A DNA stretch of 64,000 bases, taken from assembly GCA_947504195.1 (NCBI GenBank), contig CANNGN010000003.1, forward strand, positions 248,001 to 312,000, read 5' to 3'. A model generated the notes under the pieces. That model was given only the letters and a program-made list of their open reading frames with translations. It ran no database searches and was not told the DNA's origin. Positions 46,703 through 56,271 of this stretch are shown in pieces; within the stretch, counting starts at the first letter, position 1, and each line of letters begins with the position of its first letter. A program made the translations under genes and the position numbers. Source of the DNA: an uncultured Vibrio sp. (GTDB taxonomy: Bacteria > Pseudomonadota > Gammaproteobacteria > Enterobacterales > Vibrionaceae).

Positions 46703-47758
46703 ATGAAAGGAATCAAAACCTTATTACTTATGGGACTTACCGTTAGCATATTTGTTCCTAGTGCTTTCGCCGCCGATAGTCCAATCAAATGGAAAATGGC
46801 TGAAACGTGGCCAGCAAATTTTCCAATATATGGGGAAGCAACTAAAGAGTTTGCGAAAAAGGTTAATGAGATGTCTGATGGACGTTTAGTTATTTCAATT
46901 GACTCCGCAAACAAGCACAAGGCACCTTTAGGCATCTTTGATTTTGTTAAATCTGGACAATATCAAATGGGCCATTCTGCTTCTTATTATTGGAAAGGAA
47001 AAGACATCAACACCTTGTTCTTTACCACAATGCCTTTTGGAATGATTTCTGCGGAACGCGCGGCATGGTTCCAGTACGGCGGTGGCGCTGAGCTAGCAAA
47101 AAAAGTATACGATCAGCATGGAATGACCCAATACCCTGCTGGTGCAGGCAGTCAAATGGGTGGTTGGTTTAAAAAAGAGATAAATAGTGTTGATGATCTT
47201 CAAGGGTTAAAAATGCGTATTCCTGGTTTCGCAGGCGAAGTGCTTGCTGAAGTCGGAGCTGCTGTTACCAACATCGCACCTGGAGAGCTTTATACTTCTC
47301 TTGAACGCAACACTATAGATGCTTTGGAATGGGTTGGTCCTTCATTTGATCTACGCATGGGTTTCCATAAAATTGCCCCGTATTACTATACTGGCTGGCA
47401 CGAGCCGGGTTCAGAAATTCAATTCCTAGTCAACAATGCAGCCTTCGACAAACTTCCAGCCGATTTGCAAAGCATTGTCAAAACCGCAATACGCGAGTCT
47501 GCCGCGAGCGTGACCAATCACGTGTATCATGAGAACGGTAAAAACTGGGAAATCATGAAGAAAGATTACCCAAATATTGAAATAAAAACATTCCCTCCTG
47601 AAGTCATGTCCACTTTAAGAGCTGCTAACGAAAAACTCGTTAACCAACTAGAAGAAAAAGGTGGATTAACCGCTGAAATCATTCAGTCTCAGAGAGCATA
47701 TCGAAAACAAGTTCGTGAATGGACAAATATTTCTGATAAAGCGTACTTAAACAACTAA
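46703..47758 (+). CDS. TRAP transporter substrate-binding protein (TakP/DctP_2-like)
   Basis: A 351-residue periplasmic binding protein with signal peptide MKGIKTLLLMGLTVSIFVPSAFA. It resembles the subgroup that includes the keto-acid binder TakP: KMAETWPANFPIYGEATKEF, QMGGWFKKEI, GLKMRIPGFAGEVLAEVGA (Arg for carboxylate binding), ERNTIDALEWVGPSFDL. The ligand is probably a 2-oxo or hydroxy acid. It is followed by a hairpin terminator and then the permease genes. Confidence 0.88.
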   Translation: MKGIKTLLLMGLTVSIFVPSAFAADSPIKWKMAETWPANFPIYGEATKEFAKKVNEMSDGRLVISIDSANKHKAPLGIFDFVKSGQYQMGHSASYYWKGKDINTLFFTTMPFGMISAERAAWFQYGGGAELAKKVYDQHGMTQYPAGAGSQMGGWFKKEINSVDDLQGLKMRIPGFAGEVLAEVGAAVTNIAPGELYTSLERNTIDALEWVGPSFDLRMGFHKIAPYYYTGWHEPGSEIQFLVNNAAFDKLPADLQSIVKTAIRESAASVTNHVYHENGKNWEIMKKDYPNIEIKTFPPEVMSTLRAANEKLVNQLEEKGGLTAEIIQSQRAYRKQVREWTNISDKAYLNN

Positions 47759-47774
47759 CTTCCATTTTTAATTT

Positions 47775-47802
47775 AGCCCTCTTATTCGTAAGAGGGCTTT
47801 TT
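47775..47802 (+). terminator. intercistronic terminator after the second TRAP binding-protein gene
   Basis: Stem AGCCCTCTT / AAGAGGGCT with loop ATTCGT and a following T run, in the 107-bp gap before the small permease gene. Partial termination would leave the binding protein in excess. Confidence 0.8.
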
Positions 47803-47864
47803 AAAAATAGCTATCGTAATTCTTTTGTTTCCATTTACATATTCAACCTTTTAAGAATTAAATT

Positions 47865-48455
47865 ATGCTGCTCAAAATAGAGAATTTGATTAATAGACTC
47901 TTAGATATAATCGGCGTCATCGCAGGTGTATTTTTACTCCTTCTGGTATTAATCATCTCTTACAACGTGATAGATCGATATGTATTTAGCTCATCTTCAG
48001 TCGCGTTAGAAGAACTAGCATGGCATTTTTATTCAAGTGTCTTTCTTCTTGGAATGTCTTACGCGCTAAGAACTGAGTCTCATGTTCGAGTGGATGTCTT
48101 TTTCGAAAACCTTTCAGGTCGCACTCAAGCCATTATTGATATTATTGGAACTCTCGTCTTTTTATTGCCGATGAATTTTATTGTCATTTATTACGGCTGG
48201 GACTTTATGGCTCAGGCCTATAGCTTGGGTGAACATAGCGATAGTTTCCCCGGATTAGTCTCTCAGTTGTTCACTACTGGTATTGGCGAAGGGACCTCTA
48301 ATCCAGGTGGTTTACCTAATCGATTTATCATTAAAGGGCTCATTCCTCTATCGTTCGTGTTATTGGCGCTCAGTAGTATCGGGTTTTTAGTCAAAAAAAT
48401 TAATGTGTTATTAAATATCGATACAGAAGATGCTTGCAAAGCATCGGTCCGGTGA
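47865..48455 (+). CDS. TRAP transporter small permease (DctQ)
   Basis: A 196-residue membrane protein with four helices (IIGVIAGVFLLLLVLIISYN; ALEELAWHFYSSVFLLGMSY; ESHVRVDVFFENL). The pattern fits DctQ; it is somewhat longer than the first-cluster copy. It lies between the binding-protein and large-permease genes. Confidence 0.88.
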   Translation: MLLKIENLINRLLDIIGVIAGVFLLLLVLIISYNVIDRYVFSSSSVALEELAWHFYSSVFLLGMSYALRTESHVRVDVFFENLSGRTQAIIDIIGTLVFLLPMNFIVIYYGWDFMAQAYSLGEHSDSFPGLVSQLFTTGIGEGTSNPGGLPNRFIIKGLIPLSFVLLALSSIGFLVKKINVLLNIDTEDACKASVR

Positions 48456-48531
48456 GTCATACCATCTGATCCTATTCAATTCTCCATGTAACAAACATAG
48501 ATAATAAAACCATTATTGTTAAGGTACTAAA

Positions 48532-49854
48532 ATGATAGGTGCTTCTTTATTCTTGATAGCATTAGTATTGCTGTTATTAGGCTTTCCAGTTGCTTTTACA
48601 TTTGCTGGCGTAGGCATTCTCTTCGTCGTGTTATTTGCCGACACTAGTCAACTTGCGCAGATTCCATACCGTATCTATGCCAACATGGGTGACAATGGTG
48701 CTGGAATAGTCTTGATGGCGATCCCACTGTTTATTTTTATGGGGCTAATATTACAGCGAACCAAATTAGCTGAGCAATTACTGGAATCAATGGGCCGTTT
48801 ATTCGGTTCAGTAAGAGGTGGAATTGCAATATCAACGATTCTTGTTGGCTCACTATTAGCGGCATCGACGGGCGTTGTCGGTGCAAGTGTCGTTGCGATG
48901 GGATTGATTTCAATGCCAGTGATGATGCGTTATGGATACAGCAAATCCTTATCGGCAGGTACAATTTGCGCAGCAGGAACATTAGGGCAATTGATTCCAC
49001 CTTCTATCGTATTGATCATTCTCGGAGATGTTCTTAACATTCCCGTTGGCGATCTATTTAGAGCCGCAATCAAGCCAGGCTTAGTATTAATTGGCTGCTA
49101 TATCGCCTACATCGTTATCGTTTGTTTAATCAAACCAGAAATCGCCCCACCAATACCACTCGAAGACGAAACCTCATCTAAATCGGATATTATTTTCGAC
49201 GCACTAAAGGCAGTTGTGCCGCCTTTGCTACTGATTCTTGTCGTCTTAGGGTCCATTTTTTATGGTGTCGCAACGCCAACGGAATCATCTGCATTGGGCT
49301 GCCTAGGTGCTGTAACATTAGCGTTAATCTATCGAAAATTTTCATTTGAAATGCTTTGGGAGAGCACACTAGAAACAGTAAAAATCACAGCGATGGTGTT
49401 CGCAGTCATTATTGGCGCTTCCATCTTCTCTATGGGGTTTGCTTATACAGGAGGTGAAGAGGAAGTTGGTGAGTTATTACTTAACATTCCAGGTGAAAAA
49501 TGGGGATTTTTGATATTCACCATGGTACTTATTATGTTTCTCGGCTTCTTTCTCGACTATATTGAAATATCTTATATTGTCTTGCCGTTAATTTATGTAG
49601 TCGTCGAGGTTTTACAAATTAATACGATTTGGTTCGCAATATTAGTCGCAATGAATTTACAAACATCCTTCTTAACCCCTCCTTTTGGTTTTGCACTTTT
49701 CTATCTCAGAGGTGTGGCTCCCGAAGGTGTTAAAACATCCGATATTTATCGCGGCGTAATTCCATTCATTTTGATTCAAATAGGCGTTGTTTTATCGATA
49801 CTAATTTTTCCAGAGATTTTTGGATTATCAGCTGAGGCACCTACATTATGGTAG
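48532..49854 (+). CDS. TRAP transporter large permease (DctM)
   Basis: A 440-residue membrane protein of the DctM family with about 12 helices (AGTICAAGTLGQLIPPSIVL; LQTSFLTPPFGFALFYL). It completes the second TRAP system. The gap to the small permease gene is 76 bp. Confidence 0.92.
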   Translation: MIGASLFLIALVLLLLGFPVAFTFAGVGILFVVLFADTSQLAQIPYRIYANMGDNGAGIVLMAIPLFIFMGLILQRTKLAEQLLESMGRLFGSVRGGIAISTILVGSLLAASTGVVGASVVAMGLISMPVMMRYGYSKSLSAGTICAAGTLGQLIPPSIVLIILGDVLNIPVGDLFRAAIKPGLVLIGCYIAYIVIVCLIKPEIAPPIPLEDETSSKSDIIFDALKAVVPPLLLILVVLGSIFYGVATPTESSALGCLGAVTLALIYRKFSFEMLWESTLETVKITAMVFAVIIGASIFSMGFAYTGGEEEVGELLLNIPGEKWGFLIFTMVLIMFLGFFLDYIEISYIVLPLIYVVVEVLQINTIWFAILVAMNLQTSFLTPPFGFALFYLRGVAPEGVKTSDIYRGVIPFILIQIGVVLSILIFPEIFGLSAEAPTLW

Positions 49855-50105
49855 TTTCAGAGATGAATATTTGAATAGCCACTGGTTTTTATCATTAAGA
49901 ATTCGCGAGAGAGAAAATTGAGGGTTGGCGAGTCGAATATAACGAGTTTCACCCTCATCCATCACTGGAAAATTTAACGTCGATCCAGTTTCGCTGGCCG
50001 ACATCAGGAAGCCGGAAATTTCTAGCTTTAGGGTGCTTTAGTTTTTGGTAGGGACTTATCTTCAGTGTGATGAAGAGGAGTCTATCAAGTCAGTGGCTAT
50101 TCAGT

Positions 50106-50684
50106 TTATTTTTGTAAACCTTGCCAGAAAACAGTTAAGAATAGATTAAGTTGTTGATCTAACTCTTCCAGAGAATTACTCGCATTTTTTATACCGTCCA
50201 CGCTTCGTAATATAATTTTTGCCGCATCCGTGACTTCTACATTTAACCTTTTAAGATCAATTTCATGCTCAGCTACCGCCTTGTCTAATACACAAACGAT
50301 TTTATTAAAAAGTTGCATCTCAAAGTTCATCATTAACTCCGGCGCTAGCTTTTTAGATAAAGTGAGTAACTCTTTTCCGTTAGGCTTCAAAAAAATAGGA
50401 CCAAATAACACCTGTTCCATATCTTTTATTCCATGCAACAAACATTCAAAATTATCTTCTGAATGATGAAATCCTTGTATTGCTGCTTGCTCGCCCATAT
50501 TAAGGGTGTGCTCAACTAAGGCTAAAAATACTGCCTCTTTATTTTTATAATATTGATATAACGCAGGGCGAGAAATATCTAATGCATCAGCAATATCTTG
50601 CATTGACGTTTTTTTGTAACCATAGGTGCCAAACACCTCTGTTGCCGCTTGCAGTATTTGGTACTTCTTCTCTTCAATATCCAT
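50106..50684 (-). CDS. TetR/AcrR family transcriptional regulator
   Basis: A 192-residue TetR protein (YGYKKTSMQDIADALDISRP; ALYQYYKNKEAVFLALVEHT) with an all-helical C-terminus. It is divergent from a reductase gene; a strong operator palindrome between them (50751-50810) suggests it represses both. The inducer is unknown. Confidence 0.88.
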   Translation of the reverse strand: MDIEEKKYQILQAATEVFGTYGYKKTSMQDIADALDISRPALYQYYKNKEAVFLALVEHTLNMGEQAAIQGFHHSEDNFECLLHGIKDMEQVLFGPIFLKPNGKELLTLSKKLAPELMMNFEMQLFNKIVCVLDKAVAEHEIDLKRLNVEVTDAAKIILRSVDGIKNASNSLEELDQQLNLFLTVFWQGLQK

Positions 50685-50750
50685 TTTATAAAAACACTTC
50701 TTTAGTCAAAGGCACATGAAATGAATGATCATTTGTGCAAAAAACAATCT

Positions 50751-50810
50751 TGACATAAATTACAAATATTGTCACTATGTCTTTTCTGACGTTATATGTA
50801 ATTTATGTCA
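50751..50810. promoter_or_regulatory. operator with two 14-bp inverted arms
   Basis: TGACATAAATTACA (50751-50764) and TGTAATTTATGTCA (50797-50810) are exact reverse complements, separated by 32 bp, in the gap between the TetR gene and the reductase gene. Each arm lies close to one of the two promoters, as expected for a TetR repressor acting in both directions. Alternatively each arm is half of a weaker local site. Confidence 0.7.
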
Positions 50811-50846
50811 GACCAAAATCTAACTAATTTACATATGAGGCAAATC

Positions 50847-51875
50847 ATGCAAGAGCAAAACAAAGAAACAGTCGTTGTAACCGGAGTCACTGGTTTTTTA
50901 GGCAGCCACACGGCAATTAAATTATTGAAACAGGGTTTTAATGTTAAAGGTACATTACGTTCATTAAAGCGCTCATCTGAGATTGAAAAAATAATCTTAG
51001 ATCAGGTGGGTGAAACTCAAGGGACTCTTAGTTTTGTTGAGTGTGACTTATCAAAAGACCAAGGCTGGAACGAGGCCATGGAAGGTGCAGATTATGCTAT
51101 TCATACCGCATCTCCTTTCCTGTCGTATGTACCAAAAGATGAAAATGAAATTATAAAGCCAGCAATAGAAGGCACATTACGTGTATTAAAAGCGGCAAAA
51201 AACAATGGTATTAAGCGTGTTGTATTAACTTCATCTATCGCATCTGTATTGTACGGTAATGAAAATGTGCAACAAACAGAAGAGTGTTGGACCGATCCAA
51301 ATGACGAAAGAGTCACTCCGTATTATAAATCTAAAACATTAGCAGAAAGAGCGGCGTGGGATTTTGCTAATGAAACAGGATTAGAATTGTCGGTTATCAA
51401 CCCGGGTATTATTTTAGGCCCAGTATTGGAATCTGACTACGGTACTTCTGCAGAAGTAATCATTAAATTGATGGATAAATCGTTACCTGCAATTCCACAA
51501 ATTGGTTTTACTGTTTCAGATGTTAGAGATGTGGCACAAGCACATATTTTAGCAATGCAATCACCAAATGCAGCGAAAGAAAGGTACATTGCAGCAAGCA
51601 AATTTATGTGGATGAGCGATATAGCAGAAGTATTAAGAAAGCAATTCCCTAATCACAAAATACCAAGCCGTTCACTACCAAATTGGTTAGTGAAAACCAT
51701 GTCTTATTTCGACCCTGCATTAAAAACGGTCGTCAAAGATTTAGGCTTTAAACATAATATGAGTAATGCAAAAGCAAAGCAGCAATTAAACTGGAGTCAG
51801 CGCCCAGAAGAAGAAACTATCTTCGACACTGCACAAAGCTTAATTAAGCAAGGTGCAATTAAATTAAAAAAGTAA
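50847..51875 (+). CDS. NAD(P)-dependent reductase, extended SDR family (dihydroflavonol-4-reductase-like)
   Basis: A 342-residue extended short-chain dehydrogenase. The Rossmann motif TGVTGFLGSHTA, the catalytic YYKSK (YxxxK) and NNGIKRVVLTSSIASVLYG are as in aldehyde reductase/dihydroflavonol-reductase relatives. GAGG lies six bases before the ATG at 50847; longer starts are possible but overlap the operator region. It is controlled from the divergent TetR gene. The substrate, probably an aldehyde or ketone, is unknown. Confidence 0.82.
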   Translation: MQEQNKETVVVTGVTGFLGSHTAIKLLKQGFNVKGTLRSLKRSSEIEKIILDQVGETQGTLSFVECDLSKDQGWNEAMEGADYAIHTASPFLSYVPKDENEIIKPAIEGTLRVLKAAKNNGIKRVVLTSSIASVLYGNENVQQTEECWTDPNDERVTPYYKSKTLAERAAWDFANETGLELSVINPGIILGPVLESDYGTSAEVIIKLMDKSLPAIPQIGFTVSDVRDVAQAHILAMQSPNAAKERYIAASKFMWMSDIAEVLRKQFPNHKIPSRSLPNWLVKTMSYFDPALKTVVKDLGFKHNMSNAKAKQQLNWSQRPEEETIFDTAQSLIKQGAIKLKK

Positions 51876-51940
51876 CTTAGAATTATTATATAAAAACCAT
51901 ACAACACTTGAATACAACTAATATATCTAGTTGAGTATGG

Positions 51941-52019
51941 TTTAAGTATTTAAGTATTTAAGTATTTAAGTATTTAAGTATTTAAGTATTTAAGTATTTA
52001 AGTATTTAAGTATTTAAGT
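51941..52019. repeat. 8-bp tandem repeat, about ten copies
   Basis: The unit TTTAAGTA is repeated without interruption for about 79 bp, just after the reductase gene. The copies look identical. Slippage would change the number of units. No gene overlaps it. Confidence 0.9.
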
Positions 52020-52338
52020 GATCTTAACCCGATAAAGTGGACACCTTTCACTTTTCAATTTTCAATTTTCTGCTAATTCAAATTCAAAGTTAGGATGGCA
52101 ATACCGTTTTACGGTATTGAACCACGTACATAGACTGAAGACAGGTGCCACGACGGATTATGTAAGGTAGGCGCTGCTTATTGAAAGATAAGTAATCCAC
52201 GGATATCAGCATGACAACCGACGAATTTACTTGCTTCATCTACTGCGTTAACTCAATTCATTTAAGTAACAGAACAAAAATAGGCTTAACGAATTAGGCC
52301 GAAATTTTTGCGTCCTAATTGACGCGTTTGTTAGCATT
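52020..52338. other. non-coding region with repeat copy B and attC-like start
   Basis: No gene. Contains copy B of the 234-bp repeat (52090-52324) and, adjoining the stop of the next gene on the minus strand, GCTAACAAACGCGTCAATTAGG (52311-52332 region), which looks like the opening of a vibrio attC with a short palindrome (TTAGG...CCTAA) behind it. Confidence 0.55.
52090..52324. repeat. 234-bp repeat, copy B
   Basis: Aligns with 36619-36852. The central part is nearly identical and the flanks diverge. As with copy A, a minus-strand cassette-like gene ends right beside it, so the repeat seems to travel with or in cassette recombination sites. Confidence 0.8.
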
Positions 52339-52968
52339 TTAGTACTGCCTATTTCGATAGAGGGTGAGATCATGTTTTTCAGATACATCAATAAGCTTTT
52401 TATAAACATTATTATAATCTTCTAACCCTCTCATCTGAGACCACTCGGACAAAAGAATGTCTTTTTCTTTAGGTTCGATATAAGGAGATACGATTCTTAT
52501 GTGTTGTTTAAAATCTGTTATTGCATTGAGCACGGTTGATTCACCAGCGACATACAACAAACCCCACGCCAGATAAAACCAGACCAACATACGCATTCCA
52601 ATGAATATGGCAGGAACCCATTTTGGGGGCGACGATTTTTCTTTATTATTTTGTTCTTCTACTTTTTTCTCTGCTTTATCGCTTAAGGTTTTCTTAATAG
52701 CTCTAGATATTTCCATCCAAGCAATTACAATAACAACAAAAATCAAAGCGAGTAGTAAATACGAGTAATTGGTTGGTTCCAATGTCGCAGCTTTTGCATA
52801 CCGAGAATCAATAAATTTAGTCAAAAATCCAAATGTATATTCTCCTACAACGGCCAAACCGGCGGACGAATATTTAATTATTGCTGATGCTAACAGGGAG
52901 CCGATTGCTCCATAAAATACAGTTACTATTCGATTATCAGAATACAATTTTTTCCAGAACTCTTTCAT
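52339..52968 (-). CDS. hypothetical membrane protein, cassette gene
   Basis: A 209-residue protein with three predicted helices (IVTVFYGAIGSLLASAIIKY; YSYLLLALIFVVIVIAWMEI; PAIFIGMRMLVWFYLAWGLL) and a charged loop rich in Lys and Glu between the second and third. The C-terminal 70 residues are soluble. No family recognised. It is enclosed by an attC hairpin upstream (52991-53047) and an attC-like start downstream, so it is a probable lone integron cassette. Confidence 0.6.
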   Translation of the reverse strand: MKEFWKKLYSDNRIVTVFYGAIGSLLASAIIKYSSAGLAVVGEYTFGFLTKFIDSRYAKAATLEPTNYSYLLLALIFVVIVIAWMEISRAIKKTLSDKAEKKVEEQNNKEKSSPPKWVPAIFIGMRMLVWFYLAWGLLYVAGESTVLNAITDFKQHIRIVSPYIEPKEKDILLSEWSQMRGLEDYNNVYKKLIDVSEKHDLTLYRNRQY

Positions 52969-52990
52969 TGCTCAATTTCCATTTTGAATA

Positions 52991-53047
52991 CAAACAGTTA
53001 AGTATTTATCCGTTGTCGAAGCACAATGGATAAATACCTTGTTGGAC
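52991..53047 (-). other. attC-like recombination site with strong hairpin
   Basis: On the minus strand it opens GTCCAACAAGGTATTTATCC, pairs with GGATAAATACTTAACTGTTTG and has an inner TTGT/ACAA pair. The RYYYAAC core (GTCCAAC) is exact; the other end is degenerate. The size (57 bp) fits short attC sites. It sits 23 bp upstream of the cassette gene. Confidence 0.7.
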
Positions 53048-53254
53048 TTGGCCGCTTCTTCTAAGGATTTTGCTTTTCTAGCTCATGTACCCCTAACCGC
53101 CATCTAATAGGCTGTTTCCGACCAAAATGCCCAACACTCTTGTTTTATCCTAACGCATTTTAAAGTGTTAATGCACCAGTTTCATATGTTTTTTTGAGCT
53201 TCATGCAGCATTATACCTCGCTGACTTACAACGATTTTTTCGTCTATCTGTACC

Positions 53255-53560
53255 TTGTATCGCCTGAGAGTTTTATCTCAGTCGCTCTGAGGTTTCTCTC
53301 ATTGGAGGCCGTAAATGCAACGCAACCATCACTAACTCAGCAGCTCCACAATAAGGGCAAGTCGGCGGTAACTTCTCTTCATTACGTTTTATCAGCAATA
53401 ATGGTATTGATAATGACACTCTAATTAATTCCACTGACTTCACTCTTACCGCATTCGCCATAAAATCATAATATCGGATACGCATAAATCCTTTCGGCAG
53501 TACATGCAGCAACAGCCGCCTCAGTAATTCACCAGCTCCACACACCATCGAGATCGTCTG
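53255..53560 (-). pseudogene. IS91-family transposase remnant (C-terminus)
   Basis: On the minus strand about 90 codons read HVLPKGFMRIRYYDFMANAV and later CPYCGAAELVMVALHL. This is the C-terminal zinc-finger end typical of IS91-family (rolling-circle) transposases, where VLPKGF.RIR(H/Y)YG is strongly conserved. The N-terminal catalytic region is absent, so this is a fragment. Confidence 0.75.
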
Positions 53561-53763
53561 GTCATTTAGAGTTACTAACTACGCAACCGACAAATATATT
53601 TTTGCCCCAAGGTTTTCGCGTTAAAGTCACCTTAGAATAAACATTAACTTTCACTAACAATTTAAATGATTAATTCGTTGGAATATCGTTCCATATCGCT
53701 TAATTTTAGTGTCACATGCACACCGTTGAACCAAAGTCATTATCCCCTGATTTGGAGCTCATT

Positions 53764-54906
53764 ATGCGAATTTCACCATCATTGGCAGGAAGCATACTTC
53801 TTTTGCTCTTCTCCACCAGCAATGTTGCCAACGCGGCTATTCAATTTAAAAGCAATACTGGCACCGTGCTACATGCCGAAGCACTCACAGACTTTAATGA
53901 GCCTTGGGCCATGACATTTATGCCAGATGGTAATCTTCTGATAACAGAAAAAGCGGGAAACCTAATACTGTTTTCACCCCATAATCATTCAAAAAAAACG
54001 ATTAGCGGTGTGCCAAAGGTCGCCTACGCGGGGCAAGGTGGTTTAGGAGATATTATTCTTCATCCCGATTATTCAGAAAATAACTGGGTTTATCTATCCT
54101 ACGCTGAACGAGATACGTCGGGAAAACAAGGTGCTGCAGTGGCACGGGCTCGTCTAAATTCGTCCTCACCAACCCCCAAATTGGAAGAGTTTGAGGTTAT
54201 TTGGCAGCAAACTCCGAAGGTGAGTGGCAGCGGGCACTATTCTCATCGTCTGGCGTTCAGTCCTGATGGAAAGCTGTTTATCACCTCTGGAGATAGACAG
54301 AAAAAAGACCCGGCACAGCGTTGGGATCAAAATCTAGGGAAAGTTATTCGCCTAAATGCCGACGGTACCGTACCACCAGATAACCCATTTCAGGATAAGG
54401 GCGAACTTGCCAAAAGCTTCTGGTCACTCGGTCATCGAAATCTACTGGGTATCGCTTTCGATAAACAAGGCCAGCTATGGACACACGAAATGGGACCAAG
54501 GCACGGTGATGAATTCAACTTAATTCAACCTGGAGATAACTATGGTTGGCCATTTGTTTCTTGGGGCGACAACTACACATTTATTCCAATTCCAGATCAT
54601 GATACTCGACCAGAATTTCATACTCCCGAGGCTTACTGGGTTCCCAGCATCGCTCCTTCTGGCCTAATCATTTACGATGGTGATTTGTTTTCAAACTGGC
54701 AAGGTAGCGCCTTAATTGGTGGATTGGTCTCTCAGTCATTAGTGCGAGTTAACATTGAGCAAAATAAAGCCGAAGAGGTCGAACGTTTCGACATGGGTAA
54801 GAGAATACGCGAAGTGGAACAAGGTCCCAACGGAGCCATCTGGGTTATAGAGGACAGAGACGGCGGGCGACTACTTCGCTTAACACCAGAAAATATTAAA
54901 AAGTAG
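53764..54906 (+). CDS. PQQ-dependent sugar dehydrogenase (YliI/Asd type)
   Basis: A 380-residue secreted protein with signal peptide [24 protein letters not shown]. It has the six-bladed propeller of the soluble glucose/sorbosone dehydrogenase family ([82 protein letters not shown]). The ATG at 53764 has GGAG upstream. It oxidises aldose sugars in the periplasm with PQQ. It stands alone. Confidence 0.87.
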   Translation: MRISPSLAGSILLLLFSTSNVANAAIQFKSNTGTVLHAEALTDFNEPWAMTFMPDGNLLITEKAGNLILFSPHNHSKKTISGVPKVAYAGQGGLGDIILHPDYSENNWVYLSYAERDTSGKQGAAVARARLNSSSPTPKLEEFEVIWQQTPKVSGSGHYSHRLAFSPDGKLFITSGDRQKKDPAQRWDQNLGKVIRLNADGTVPPDNPFQDKGELAKSFWSLGHRNLLGIAFDKQGQLWTHEMGPRHGDEFNLIQPGDNYGWPFVSWGDNYTFIPIPDHDTRPEFHTPEAYWVPSIAPSGLIIYDGDLFSNWQGSALIGGLVSQSLVRVNIEQNKAEEVERFDMGKRIREVEQGPNGAIWVIEDRDGGRLLRLTPENIKK

Positions 54907-55199
54907 ATGACTTGGTAAGCTCGAAACGCCATAACAAACTTGCGAAATGCATTGTTAATCTCATCTAAGCACACGCATCGAGCATAAGACGCGATTTGAT
55001 TGACGAAGCTATATTCAGATATAGGCGAATAATTCATCAGGATTCCCAGTGACAGAAATGTTAGAATCCAGCGTAAGTTCAAATTGGGCTTAAGCAGATA
55101 TACATCTATCAAGTACGAAAGTGAACCAATATGTTCGCCATATCGTTCTCCATTTGTGTAAGTCCAATTATTAAAAATATTTAAGGCTATAAAAATCAG

Positions 55200-56144
55200 A
55201 TGATTAACAACAATATTCAATGGTTCCCGGGCCACATGCACAAGGCTCGCAAGGAAATTGAAGAAGTCATCCCGCAGATCGATGTGATTATCGAAGTGCT
55301 TGATGCTCGGATCCCGTTTAGTAGCGAAAACCCAATGATTGCCCAACTGCGTGGCGATAAGCCGGTGGTGAAAGTGCTCAACAAACGTGATTTAGCCGAT
55401 CCTGAAATGACTGAGTTGTGGATTGAGCATTTGGAAAAAGAGCAAGGTGTGCGCGCGATGGCAATCACCACGCAAAATACCAGCGAAGTTCAGACCATAC
55501 TTGAACTGTGCCGTAAACTCGCCCCCCACCGTGAAGAAATTGGTAAAAACATTCGTACCATGATTATGGGGATTCCGAATGTCGGTAAATCGACCATTAT
55601 CAATATTCTCGCAGGACGCCAAATTGCCGAAACTGGAAACCAACCAGCGGTGACACGTCGCCAGCAACGGATTAACCTGCAAAATGGTATCGTGCTGTCG
55701 GACACACCTGGAATCTTATGGCCGAAAGTCGAAAACCCACATAGCGGCTTTCGTCTTGCGGCAACCGGTGCAGTAAAAGATACGGCCATGGAATACGAAG
55801 AAGTGGCTTTTTATACGGTTGAATACCTTGGTAACAAATACCCAGACCGCCTAAAAGCACGCTACCAAATTACCGACGATCCTCAATCTGATATTGAATG
55901 GATAGAAGCCATCGGTCAGAAACGCGGCGCACTGCGTTCTGGCGGTCGAATCGACCTGCATAAAGCGTCTGAAATATTGCTGCATGAATTGCGTGGTGGC
56001 GTTCTTGGACAAATTACCTTAGAACATCCTGAAATGGTAACAGTCGAGTTAGTCGAAGTCGAAAAAGAAGCACTGCGTAAAGCCGAAGAACAGATTCAAC
56101 GTAAAGAACAGCGCCGTAAGCGTTATCTTCGTAACAAACGCTAA
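55200..56144 (+). CDS. ylqF: ribosome biogenesis GTPase YlqF/RbgA
   Basis: A 314-residue circularly permuted GTPase. The G4 motif NKRDLADP comes before G1 (GIPNVGKST) and G3 (DTPGILWP), the order diagnostic of the YlqF/RbgA family. The protein acts in large-subunit ribosome assembly. The N-terminus IQWFPGHMHKARKEIEEV is typical. A terminator follows. Confidence 0.95.
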   Translation: MINNNIQWFPGHMHKARKEIEEVIPQIDVIIEVLDARIPFSSENPMIAQLRGDKPVVKVLNKRDLADPEMTELWIEHLEKEQGVRAMAITTQNTSEVQTILELCRKLAPHREEIGKNIRTMIMGIPNVGKSTIINILAGRQIAETGNQPAVTRRQQRINLQNGIVLSDTPGILWPKVENPHSGFRLAATGAVKDTAMEYEEVAFYTVEYLGNKYPDRLKARYQITDDPQSDIEWIEAIGQKRGALRSGGRIDLHKASEILLHELRGGVLGQITLEHPEMVTVELVEVEKEALRKAEEQIQRKEQRRKRYLRNKR

Positions 56145-56191
56145 CTCTTACATCAAAGCTAGTTGTCACATCAAAGCTGGTTTTCACATAA

Positions 56192-56226
56192 AAAAGTGCG
56201 GAAAGAATCTTCTCTCCGCACTTTTT
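56192..56226. terminator. terminator between ylqF and the CobW-family gene
   Basis: Stem AAAAGTGCGGA / TCCGCACTTTT, extended by AGA/TCT with a small mismatch, followed by a T run. It lies between two convergent genes and probably serves both. Confidence 0.85.
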
Positions 56227-56271
56227 TGTTTTAACGTTGTAAGGTTGTAATGAAAAGCAATGGCGACTTAA

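Noticed and set aside
53194..53424. Plus-strand 76-codon frame
   Set aside because: It is opposite the IS91 remnant, which gives a recognisable protein on the minus strand.
54732..55346. 204-codon minus-strand frame across the sugar dehydrogenase gene end and the ylqF start
   Set aside because: It overlaps two well-supported genes and lacks a recognisable domain; only the middle 290 bp are free, and no start signal is seen.
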